A stretch of 64,000 bases of DNA, from assembly GCA_030248195.1 (NCBI GenBank), contig JASAND010015774.1, forward strand, positions 23,506 to 87,505, written 5' to 3'. This stretch comes from Trissonchulus latispiculum (lineage: Eukaryota; Nematoda; Enoplea; Enoplida; Ironidae). The notes below the pieces were generated by a model. That model saw nothing but the letters and a program-made list of their open reading frames with translations, made no database searches and was not told the origin of the DNA. Shown here piece after piece: positions 46,911 through 58,071 of the stretch; positions within the stretch are counted from its first letter, which is position 1; each line of letters begins with the position of its first letter. The position numbers and the translations under genes were made by a program.

Positions 46911-47700
46911 AGGGGTGTTTTCGGATAGTCTAATTTCGGATAGTCTAACTTCGGATAGTCTAAAGAAATTTTCGAATAGTCTAACAAGGTCAAACTAAAT
47001 TGCACTCTGAAATTTTCTGTTAATTGATTTTCGGATAGTCTAATTTCGGATAGTCTAACTTCGGACAGTCTAAAGAAATTTTCGGATAGTCTAAAAGATA
47101 AGCAAAGAAAATGGACCTTAGATTTATAAATGTAAGTGTTTTAGATGTCCGCCAGGATTTTTTTCGATTATTTTATTCTGTTTTGGCTGCACCGTACTCC
47201 GTTATTTTTGTGGGATTTTTACAACGTGAAAATCCGCACGAATAATTTTGTAGAAGCCTGGCACAGCCGTTTTAATAGTCACATGGGCAGCCTCATCTCA
47301 GCATTTACAAGTTCATGCTTTTCTTGAAGCACGAATTTGATCAGGTCAAAAATAAAAATTTTTGTGGGAGACAGAACGGCCTTGATATAATATCCTTGTA
47401 TATATAGCCTATTTTTACAATTTTAGATTCTGCTTGTGTAACGTTAAATAAAATGTTGTTGTAACTGTTGTCAAACTTAAAACACTTACATTTCTAAGGT
47501 AAATTTTCTTTGCTTATCTTTTAGACTATCCGAAAATTTCTTTAGACTGTCCGAAGTTAGACTATCCGAAATTAGACTCCGAAAATCAATTAACAGAAAA
47601 TTTCAGAGTGCAATTTAGTTTGACCTTGTTAGACTATTCGAAAATTTCTTTAGACTATCCGAAGTTAGACTATCCGAAATTAGACTATCCGAAAACACCT
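46911..47700. mobile_element. MULE-like element with long terminal inverted repeats
   Basis: Inverted arms of about 230 bp (46911-47145 and 47470-47700) are near identical. Each arm is built of TTTCGGATAGTCTAAY units, and each contains an internal direct duplication of a 60-bp block. The right arm has lost a few bases (at about 47575). The flanks GATGATC and GATCATC extend the inversion, so no target duplication can be assigned. The long arms and the transposase remnant between them point to Mutator-like elements. It is internally deleted and cannot move by itself. Confidence 0.7.
47145..47327 (+). pseudogene. MULE transposase C-terminal remnant
   Basis: This frame between the two arms contains PLFLWDFYNVK followed by RTNNFVEAWHSRFNSHMG (47235-47288). 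The pattern RTNN..E.WH..F is the conserved C-terminal block of MULE-type transposases in animals. Everything upstream, including the DDE catalytic part, is missing, and the frame ends soon after. The first 15 residues are probably not part of the original protein. Confidence 0.65.
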
Positions 47701-48820
47701 CTGATCATCATACTTTTAATTAAATGCGTGTGAAGAAACGTTGTTGCTTGACTTTGTATGGTTGATTCTCTTTGCTGTTATATACTTGGTTGACTTTATC
47801 TCTTTCAACTTTCTACACTCCGGGCCTGATTTTTGGCTGGGGTGTATATATGGTCTGCCTGGCGGACAAGCCGGACTAGGCGAGCGGAAGACCAAAGCTC
47901 ACGGACCTAGTCCTGCCGTGGGTGGGTCGACTTTACGGCCTGTCTTATTAGTTTTTGAGAAGTTATACTGAATACAGTTAATAAGGTACATACTTAACTT
48001 ACATAATGTGGCTTTGAAGATGTTTGTACAATTTCGTTCGCAGTTCTCACTGTAGGTAGCATTGTTTGCCAGCAGTTAAAATGTTTCTTTTATTGTTTAG
48101 GTATTTATGTTTATTATTGTTAAAATGTTAAAATGTAAAATGTCAAGATTGGGTTCTATTTAAATTGTATTTAAAAACGAGTGCCATTCTAATTTTACCG
48201 GTGTCGCCTGGTAATAAGTAGCAGTAGTCATGTACCGGAGCCGCCACAATGACACATATAATCTATAGATATATTCTGAAAAATTACTTTCATAAATGTA
48301 CACAGTTATCAAATGCTCTAAATTCTAAATCAACTATAAGTTTGTGAAGCAAGCTTTCCTAATGGAAAGCAGTTTTCTTTTAAAGATGTATCGGTATTTA
48401 AATTTGCTGAAACGATGCAAATCGTCGCTGTTCGGCAGGCAGAAAAGCTTGCCGGCCCATGGCCAGACGTCTACCCTCTCAAGCATCATTAGTTACAACT
48501 TTAAAGCAATACGTTTAACAAACTCGCTTAGGACATTTGCTATTTTCTAAAGGTCGGCGTTATCGGCATCCAGTATATTTATACAATGCAAGGGGCAAGT
48601 CGTTCTTGTATGTAGCGATTGAAAGGATTCCCTTCCCTCAAAACACAGCACATGTACAACATGATGCTAACTACACATTATGCTCTAGAAGCTTAAACTC
48701 GAGATTATGAATTTCTATGAAGGATTATAGGCAAAGGCTCCATTTAATTTGATCTATTGACTTTATTTATACCTACAAAAGTTGCAATAATTATACTCTT
48801 ACAATAAGTTTCGTGCGCTG
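47701..48820. other. No gene recognised
   Basis: Contains a G/C-richer patch at 47820-47945 without a recognisable domain. The rest is A/T-rich spacer. Confidence 0.4.
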
Positions 48821-51800
48821 AAGTTTTGGCGATATACTAAGGCAGACGCACACCTGTCCGTAAATTTCGCAAGTTTAATTAAAATTTGGTATGGAATGGC
48901 TGTATTTCAGTACAATTCTGATCGATCGGCAGCAAAACTTTAAACATTTTCTAATTTTTAAGTTTCCCAAGTCTGGACCAAGTGAAACAAAAATGTTTTT
49001 TGTTATCAATTTTGCTAATAAATTGCATACAGGGATTTTCTGTTTCGCTGAACACAAATCCAAAAACGGTTTTTTGATGCAATTTTTCGTTATTTGAAAC
49101 AAGCTAAAGTGTAAAATATGGGGGAGCTAGGGAATTAAACCGCTGAGCTCACACACCAAATTTTACGTGGAACTGGCGCAACGAACGCTGACCGGTGACT
49201 GCGTGTGGAGATCTTTAGTCCAGGCGGCTCTTTTCCATCGACTTGCCTCGCCAAAGGGGGAACCGACGATTTTTGGGGGACGCCAACGGGGCGCCAGACA
49301 AAATGGGGGACACGCACGCAAAATTTAAGCTCAGTTACAAATCAGCTCCGGACTATTCCCAGAGCTCTACCTAGCTAGAAAGAGAGATCAAATCTAGTTA
49401 AAGTTAATAAACAAGAATAAATTAAGCAAGTAAAAGACAACTGGCGGGTTTATTAATACGCACACAGGGCAGTTACGACAGGGAAATCCTTCCGGGCTAC
49501 CCAGAGAGAACAAGCAGATTAGCGGGCTACCCGCAAAGCAAACAAAGCAAGGGTACAAAAGGAATACAAACAAAAGGGGGGAGGGAACCAGCAAATCAAT
49601 AGGGGAAAGGGAGGGAAACAACAAAATTAGGGGAGGGAAGTTAGCTAGAAAAGGTAGACCCGGGGGGACGGGGGCAACCCCGCGAATTAGGAGAGGAAAA
49701 GGAAGGGGGAGTTAAGAGTTAGACAAAAAGTAGTTGAAAAGGGGTTAGGGGCAGGAAAGGAAGTTAGAAAAAGTAAGTTTAAAATAATTTTTAAGAGAAA
49801 AACGAAAATAGGAACACTAACTCACTAACATAAGGCAACAAAATATAATACTGAGCAAACAAAATGGCAGTAAGTATAAATTTTGATTAATTAAATGTAT
49901 ATAATGGTTTTGAAAATCCAAGAAAATAGAATGTTAGTTTAAAATAGATTCAAAGAATGTTAGTTTTAAAAGAGAATCCAATGAGTTTAAAATGTTAAAA
50001 GTGAATCCTTTTGGAATGTAAAAATGGAATGAATTTTTAAAATATTAAAGCACCGAACTGGACATATTATGCTATACGTGACAAGAATGAACAATAGACT
50101 ATGAAAATATAAAAGACAATAACAAGTAACAAAATTTTTATACAAAGTTTTATAAAGCTACCAAAATTATTCTTCTTGTGATAATTCAGAGCTGGAGAGG
50201 CGGAGGAAGGGGGTCAGGGACTACCCATCATAGTTCAGCAGGAGGGGACAGGGATCACAACAGTGTCCAATCAGCACTGGCAAAAATAGGGATTGGCGCC
50301 ATAAATAGGGAAACTGCTATATTTTACATTAGGCTGCCCGGCCTAGGCTCTTTTTCTTTTTTTCTCCTTTTCCAATTTTTCCCTAAATATTTTTGCTGTT
50401 TTCCCTCCTCCCCCCTTCCCCCTTAGGGCGCTCGTGTAGGCTGCTGGGGTAGCCCCACCGTACCTGAGATAGCCCTACGAAACTGACATACTATATGACC
50501 GGAACCTTGGTGGGTTGTGGCATTCTTTTCCCCTCCCCTTGACCTAATCTCTCAAAAAGAATAGTGCTTTAATAAATTCGAAGCTACTTTCCCCATCCCA
50601 GGCCCCTTAATCTTGAGCTTATTTTTGATTCTACTTATATACATATATACGTATTTGTTACTGACCTTATGTATATAATTGACAACTGTGCATCCCCACC
50701 CCGTAAAAACTCCTTTTTTCCTTTTTCCTTTTTCCTCTGGCACTCGTCGGGGCTCGTGCTTTAAGCCCTGGGGAGATGTAATGTGGGTGATAGCGTCCCC
50801 GCTATCACCCCCTTTCCAAGTCCCTTTTCAATTCTTAACTTTCGTAGTTTTCCCTAAAACTCCCTAAAAATCCCCCAAATCCCCCTTAAATATTATGTTA
50901 TTATAATTGTTGGGAAGCCCGATAATTTTGTATTATTTTGAGCGTAAAATCCCCCCTAAATAATTGCAGTGCTAACTTTATGCTCATATTTCGAAAATCA
51001 TTCAAATCTTTTAATTTCCCTATTTTCTGAGCATAAACTTAACCTTGCATTATTTCGTAATTTGTGTTGGCTTAGCAAAGATAGACCCTCCCGTTCCCAA
51101 CGCATAACAAAATTCTCCTTTGACGCTTACGTCACCTTTTCATGAGTTGGGAGTTTTTCAAGTTCGCGTGCAGTCGGTCCTGAGAGTTGGGGGCCCCACC
51201 CACTGCAATCCTACACCTAAAAGCGTGTTTATTTTTGTTTTCTCCTTTGAAAATTACCTTTAACTCACATTTTCTAATTCCCTTTTTCAGTCTTAACCCC
51301 TTTCAATTTCTTTTTCTTTTTAACTCCTAACTCTCCCCTCCCCTTTCCTGTCCTAAGTTGCGGGGTTGTCCCCGTCCCCCTGGGTCTAACTCTACTAGCT
51401 AATCCCTCTCCCCCGGTTTTGCTGTATCCCTCTCCTTTCCCTTTTGATTGCTGGTTCCCTTTCCCTTTATTTGTCACCCCCTTTATACCCTTGCTATTGT
51501 TTATTTCTGCGGGTAGCCCGCTGTACTTGCCTGTCCCCCTCTGGGTAGCCCGGAGGGACTTTCCTGTTATATAGCCATGGGGTGAAAAAAACCCACCCCC
51601 TTTTTGGGGGAACAAAACCTACCCGCCTCCTGGGTCATGGGTTGGAGATATGAGCTCCAAAACATAGCAGCAGGAAGCGCGACTCTTTCTAACCTATGTA
51701 TGCAAAGATCAAGTCATTTGGTTCGCTCTTGCTCATTTTATGACATTTTGAAAATGACAACTACTTTTTGATTCAACCATCCAAAAATTTACCAAAAGTT

Positions 51801-53356
51801 TGGACCGATGTAACTTTTGACTGGGTTGGGTTAGAAAAGTTTTGCAAATATCTGCAATGATGGCAACTCTTCCGCTTTGGACACAGCCAAAATTAGACCG
51901 ATCCGCTGTACCGTTGGTCTGGCACATTGCCAAACGTGGCGGGGAAAAAACCCACTTTGCGGGGAAAAACCCACCCAATTTTTTTTGAAAAATTTTTTAA
52001 CAACTCAACACGGAAACAATTAGAGACTATAGCACGGTACTATCGAGCACGCTGCGTCATCCTATGCGGTCAGATTCGGACAATTTTGCTTACCTGGCTA
52101 GCTAGGTGCTAAAAACCTTAAAAGTGCCATTTCGCTGCTGGAGGACCCAAAACAGGTACAATTGTGGATTTTAACAGCCAATTCTACGTAAAAACCATTC
52201 TCTACACGATAGAACAATAACTTTTATCAAATTACATCATTTTTAGCATTTTTCAAAAATTGCCCTATGTTTATGTGTTAAACTTTATGAAACCTGGCCA
52301 GTTGATGCAGCATTTTCAACGGCACCTGAGATCTCAAAAAAGCTACTTAGATCGGGTTTTTGGTTCATACTAACTAAAAAAGGGTTGAATTTTACACTGG
52401 AAGTGTCAGAATTGCGATAGAACAATTTTTAAGACCTGTGAGGGGTGGGTTTATTTTTCCCCCATATGGGTTTTTCCCCCCATTGGGTTTTTCCCCCGCT
52501 ACTTTTTGCATTATACCGCTCTAACGGTACAACCTACAGAAGTGCAAATAGGCTTAAAAGAAAGTTCTAAGTACGCCAAGTACGACGGTATATAAAGTTC
52601 TCAGATAGCCCTTATAATAAAAAAGTTCCAGCCAAAATCCGAAAATGTGGGTTTTCCCCCCATGGCTATAACTCCCCTGACGCTTATTATTAAACCAGCC
52701 AGTTGTCTTCTGTCTAATTAACTTATTCCTAAATATTAACTTTTAAACTAGATTTGATCTTTTTGTTAGCTATGTAGTACTCTGGGAATAGCCCATAGCT
52801 TGTCCCTAATTGAGCTAATTTTCTGTGTGTGCGTGTCCCCCGATTTTGTCTGGCGCCCCGTTGGCGTCCCCCAAAAATTGTCTATTCTCCCTGTGGCGAG
52901 GCAAGTCGGTGGATAAGAGCCGCCTGGACTAAAGATCTCCACCCGCAGTCGTCGGTCAGCGTTCTTTGCGCACAGTCCCACGTAAAATTTGGTGTGTGAG
53001 CTCAGCGGTTTAATTCCCTAGCTCTACCCATCTTTTACAAAAGCTTAAGCTTAAGCTTGTAGTTGTATTTTAGTTAACGAAAAGCTGAATCGAAAAACCG
53101 GTATCGAATTCGAATTTAGCGATCCAGAAAACCCCTGTGTGCAAATTTTTAAGAAAATTGAAGACAAAAAATTTTTTGGTTCCTCTTGGTCCCCCGTGGA
53201 AAACTTAAAAATTACATTTTTAAAATTTTAAAATTTTGCTGCAGATCGATAAGAAATGTACTGAAATGTATCCGTGCCAAATTTGGATAAAATTTGTTAA
53301 GTTCTGCGCACTTGAGGACTGATGTGCGACTGCCTTAGTATCGCCGAAGATTTCAA
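48821..53356. mobile_element. Large diverged foldback element
   Basis: The left arm (about 48821-49810) and right arm (about 51230-53356) are diverged inverted copies. Anchors include CTAAGGCAG near the outer ends, GGAATTAAACCGCTGAGCTC, GGGGACGCCAACGGGGCGCC, GACAACTGGCNGGTTTA and TCCGGGCTACCC. The right arm carries the 1.1-kb insertion at 51572-52668. The centre (49810-51230) has no coding frame but includes a G/C-richer patch near 50200-50480. No transposase is seen. Part of the right arm reappears inverted at 62340-63022 in the giant palindrome. Confidence 0.6.
51572..52668. mobile_element. MITE-like insertion with GGGGAAAAACCCAC motifs
   Basis: The ends are inverted: TAGCCATGGGGTGAAAAAAA on the left and, from the right, TAGCCATGGGGGGAAAACCC. 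Flanking TA is compatible with a 2-bp duplication. The matching point of the left arm of the host foldback element (about 49475) lacks this block, so it is a later insertion. GGGGAAAAACCCAC words, which are partly self-complementary, recur near 51585, 51940, 51960, 52450, 52480 and 52650. No coding frame is supported. A second copy starts at 63023 in opposite orientation and runs off the window. Confidence 0.6.
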
Positions 53357-54425
53357 ATTTTAGAGCGGTATTATATTATTCCATTTTGCTTTACGTTATT
53401 TTACGTTTCTTTACTTTTATATTTTTTACTCTATTTGGCAATTGTTATTGTTTTGGGATAGGAAAAGGTGGAACGACGATCAATTTGGAATAGACAAACT
53501 GCAGTTCAGTTTCACACGAACCCATTTACTTTTAGCTGCCTTTATTTGACCACGAAGGTACAATAAGTACGTAGGGTAGTTTTATGAAATTGTAACTGGA
53601 TATCTAGGTATGTTTGCATAGAACCTGATTTGGCCAGAGTACACAACAACTTTGCATGTCTCTTTCTATTACTGAATTCGGTCGGCTTTCCGCAAAAGGA
53701 AGGAGAATAGAGAATCTCAAACTTAGTTGCTCCACTTCTGTTGTTGTGTTGACTGACGTCATAGGACATGGAAAAGTGAGGACTAATGAATCCCCTTGAA
53801 GGCTTGCACGACTTTGTATTATGTGTCAGTGACGCACACCTGATACATATGTACTGAGAGAACAGAGAAAAGGGGTACAGAAGGGGGAATGGGCTTATTA
53901 ACACTAACTCACATTCTTCGAGGTATTGATGACGTCAAAGGCACGGCACATGACAGTCCCAGTTTTGGATTGTCCGAGTTCCTATATCTCTTCTGCTGAG
54001 TGCATTTCTGGTCATGTTTACGTAAGAACAGTCTGTTGTGGTTATACCTAGAACATTCTGTGTCAGTCAATCCAAACTTGCCTTTCGCTCTGTCCTTTTA
54101 TCAATCAGTTTAGTTTTTTATTAGCTGTCGTCTAGACAGGTTCGATTCCTTTCTTTCACTTATCTCTGGCCCAGCCCGCTTTGCCTTGAAGCCTGAAAGT
54201 TCTTTCTTAGGACGTCATTTATTGTCCGGACTTTTTCTTCAGCTCTTCCTGACAGTTGTGGAGCCGTCTGGCCAACGTGAGGGTGAAGTGAAAGATGGAC
54301 GTGCGATTAATATTAAATAATAATGAATGAAACTATATCTGCAAGGTATATATATTGCTTTACTCCACCTAGCACCAAAAAAAGATATCAGGGCCTCAAG
54401 TATTCACCATCTATTATTTTTTGTA
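53357..54425. other. Single-copy-looking part of the left palindrome arm
   Basis: No gene is recognised. Apart from its inverted copy at about 61265-62340, this stretch has no other copy in the window. Confidence 0.4.
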
Positions 54426-54834
54426 ATTCTTCTTTTGCAATCGCGTTTGCGGGCGCTCCAGTTGTTGTTTGTTATACGATTTGAGTCTGAGAGATTTGCT
54501 AGGATGCACCGTTGGCGGTTGAACGCATTTTGCTGTGGTTGTTGCTTTTTCAGAAAACTCTGCATACCCCACAATTTCGAAAACTTTTTGACTATTTTTG
54601 TTAAAAATTACTTAATGAAATGAACACCAGCATATGCTTTACCCTTCTCGTCATGCAATCCTGTGCTGGTTGCATACTACATGCTACATGTAGGTTTCTA
54701 TCATATATACCTATTACCTGATATATGTTTGTAGATATTACAGTAAAATTATTACCCACTAAATGCAAGCAAGCAAGCAAACAACCGTTGATTGGCATTT
54801 TGTTTATGCAAACTTTGATGTGTAAACAAGAGAA

Positions 54835-57610
54835 GAAGTGAGGGGTAAAAAGTTTATGGTTTGGTTTTGTGTTTTGTTCTTTGATTGAAGTCAAGTGTTC
54901 CACCAACGAAACAAGACTCTCAGCTTTGCTTCGGTACTCACAGTTCGACCTCTTCAGAACCAGACAATTATCACTATAACTGTTTTTTACCGCCTACATC
55001 TGGTTTCCACCTCTTTATGTCAGAACAAAACAGCAACAGACAATTCACAATGAAAAAACAAGAGAGGTATACTTGTAGTGTTTGTAGGATTTTAAATGGA
55101 CACTTTTAGCTTTGAAGAGACTAAAAAGTACAGCCGGGTAGTTTTTGGAAGCGTACTTTATTTTGTTTTGCTCAGTCCGCCTTCCTTCCGCTCTTTTCTG
55201 CGCTTCCTAGTTGGCTGATATGCCGACTTGGGAACAGTTGTCGTCCTTGTTGCAGGGGTTTTTGCCTCCTTTTGTTTTTTAGGTCATACTTAGTGTTGTT
55301 GTGTGGCGTCGTGTCGTGAGCACGTACTCACAATGCCTCTGGGTCACCCTTTAGCCCGGTTTTTGTGATAACCCTTAAAGTGATGAGGGGCTAAATTTAG
55401 CTTCTTGAAATTTACTGACGTCATTGGGCTTGAGCTTTTTTTTAATACCTCCTTTTGAAAGCTAAGTAGTACGTATATATCATTTAAAAGTAGCCTGCCT
55501 AGCCCAAGTTGGTTCATTTCGATATCAAAAACTACTTACTGACTGTTCTGAAGCAGTGCTAAGAGAATGAAGTTTTGAAAGGAAAACATCAAAATCAAAG
55601 CTTTCTCGAGTAGTTTTTTGTTGATCTGACTCAACTTAGTTGTCGGTCTGGCTTTTGAAGATTGTTAATCAAAAGTTTGTTTGTCAGTTTCGATGATTGA
55701 TTACTCTGCGTGAGCGCGGTACATACTGCTGGTGGTTGTTTATAAACAATAATTTCTGATAAACATTAGAGCTACGTACTGACACGTGACAGTAAGGCTT
55801 TTTGATAACTAAAGTTTTGTTAGAAACTCAATAATTGAGTGATCAAATTATACATTTTTATCTAGTTCTTAGCAAACTAATTTTATGTTTACAGTTCACT
55901 GTTTCTTACTAACTGAAAAGTGCGTATTAACCCCACCTCTCTCTCATGTGACTGCATAATTTGATTTCAACTCGTTATCACTTTTCCTCCCATGGTTCGC
56001 TTCCTTTCAAACTTTCGCTTCAACTAGTTTGAACTTTCTTCGGCACAGTGACATTTGCTTCATGATATAATTTATGGTTTGCTGACGTCAGAAATCACTA
56101 ACCTAAGCAGACTACGAAATATCCTTTCTATAATTCTGCGTAATTAAATTCACATTTTGAATCGTACATATATGTCCGACTTACGTAATTTATTATTGTT
56201 ATTCTTGCAGAGTTTCCACCTTGTCAGTTTTTGATTTATTGCTTCACTGAAGCTGACATATTCGTATAATTTCTGTATATACCTTTGGACACTCTTTGGA
56301 TCTCATCCCTATATTTTGTTGTCAAGACCAGTTAAAGGGTTTCACGGCAGCAAACCATAAATTATATCATGAAGCAAATGTCACTGTGCCGAAGAAAGTT
56401 CAAACTAGTTGAAGCGAAAGTTTGAAAGGAAGCGAACCATGGGAGGAAAAGTGATAACGAGTTGAAATCAAATTATGCAGTCACATGAGAGAGAGGTGGG
56501 GTTAATACGCACTTTTCAGTTAGTAAGAAACAGTGAACTGTAAACATAAAATTAGTTTGCTAAGAACTAGATAAAAATGTATAATTTGATCACTCAATTA
56601 TTGAGTTTCTAACAAAACTTTAGTTATCAAAAAGCCTTACTGTCACGTGTCAGTACGTAGCTCTAATGTTTATCAGAAATTATTGTTTATAAACAACCAC
56701 CAGCAGTATGTACCGCTCTCAGGCCGAGTAATCAATCATCGAAACTGACAAACAAACTTTTGATTAACAATCTTCAAAAGCCAGACCGACAACTAAGTTG
56801 AGTCAGATCAACAAATAACTACTCGAGAAAGCTTTGATTTTGATGTTTTCCTTTCAAAACTTCATTCTCTTAGCACTGCTTCAGAACAGTCAGTAAGTAG
56901 TTTTTGATATCGAAATGAACCAACCCTGAGCTAGGCAGGCTACTTTTAAATGCAATATACGTACTACTTAGCTTTCAAAAGGAGGTATTAAAAAAGCTCA
57001 AGCCCAATGACGTCAGTAAATTCCAAGAAGCTAAATTTAGCCCCCTCATCACTTTAAGGGTTATCACAAAAACCGGGCTAAAAGTAGACCCAGAGGCATT
57101 GTGAGTACGTGCTCACGACACGACGCCACACATTAACACTAAAAACATGACTTAAAAAAACAAAAGGAGAGGCAAAAACCCCTGCAACAAGGACGACAAC
57201 TGTTCCCAAGTCGGCATATCAGCCAACTAGGAAGCGCAGAAAGAGCGGAAGGAAGGCGGACAGGCAAAAACAAAATAAAGTAACGCTTCAAAAACTACCC
57301 GGCTGTACTTTTTAGTCTCTTCAAATGCTAAAAGTGTCCATTTAAAATCCTACAAACACTACAGAATTATACCTCTCTTGTTTTTCCTTTGTGAATTGTC
57401 TGTTGCTGTTTTGTTCTGACATAAAAGAGGTGGAAACCAGATGTAGGCGGTAAAAAACAGTTATAGTGATAATTGTCTGGTTCTGAAGGGGTCGAACTGT
57501 GAGTACCGAAGCAAAGCTGAGAATCTTGTTTCGTTGGTGGAACACTTGACTTCAATCAAAGAACAAAACAACAAAACCAAACCATAAACTTTTTACCCCT
57601 CACTTCTTCT
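54835..57610. repeat. Inner palindrome, left copy
   Basis: Two inverted copies of about 1.24 kb (54835-56082 and 56343-57610) flank a 260-bp unique spacer centred near 56213. Sub-arm sequence includes GTGCTCACGACACGACG and CAAAACTTCATTCTC. No protein family is recognised; the short frames are repeated only because the DNA is. It could be a foldback transposon with very long terminal repeats. Confidence 0.8.
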
Positions 57611-58071
57611 TTTGCAATCGCGTTTGCGGGCGCTCCAGTTGTTGTTTGATTATACGATTTGTGAGTCTGAGGAGATTTGCTAGGATGCACCGCTTGGCGG
57701 TTGAACGCATTTTCTGTGGTTGTTGCTTTTATTCAGAAAAACTCTGCATACCCCACAGATTTCAGAAAACTTTTTGACTATTTTTGTTAGAAAATTACCT
57801 TTATTATGAAAAATGAACACCAGCATATGCTTTACCCTTCTCGATCAGTGCAAATCCTGTGCTGGTATGCATACTACATGCTACATGTAGGTTTCTATCA
57901 TATATACCCTTATTTTTACCTGATATATTTCCTTTCTGTAGATTATTACAGTAAAAATTATTACCCACAATAAATGCAAGCAATTGCCAATTTTGCATTT
58001 TAACAATACCCGTATGATTGGCATTTTGTTTATGCAAACTTTTTTTTGAGTGAATGTAAACGTGATTTGAG
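57611..58071. repeat. Palindrome spacer: extra copy of the 54.43-54.84 kb segment
   Basis: This segment is a direct copy of about 54428-54835, and an inverted copy of about 60855-61260, but with many one- to three-base insertions (for example GATTATACGATTTGTGAG against GTTATACGATTTGAG). The other copies lack them. Such scattered insertions look like uncorrected long-read errors rather than evolution. Confidence 0.75.

Noticed and set aside
53007..53021. GGTTTAATTCCCTAG resembling the start of nematode spliced leader SL1
   Set aside because: The match stops after about 12 bases, no splice donor or Sm site follows, and the words lie inside a diverged transposon repeat.
54130..54160. GGTTCGATTCC resembling a tRNA B box
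   Set aside because: No A box or cloverleaf can be drawn, and the mirrored copy is mutated in the same word.
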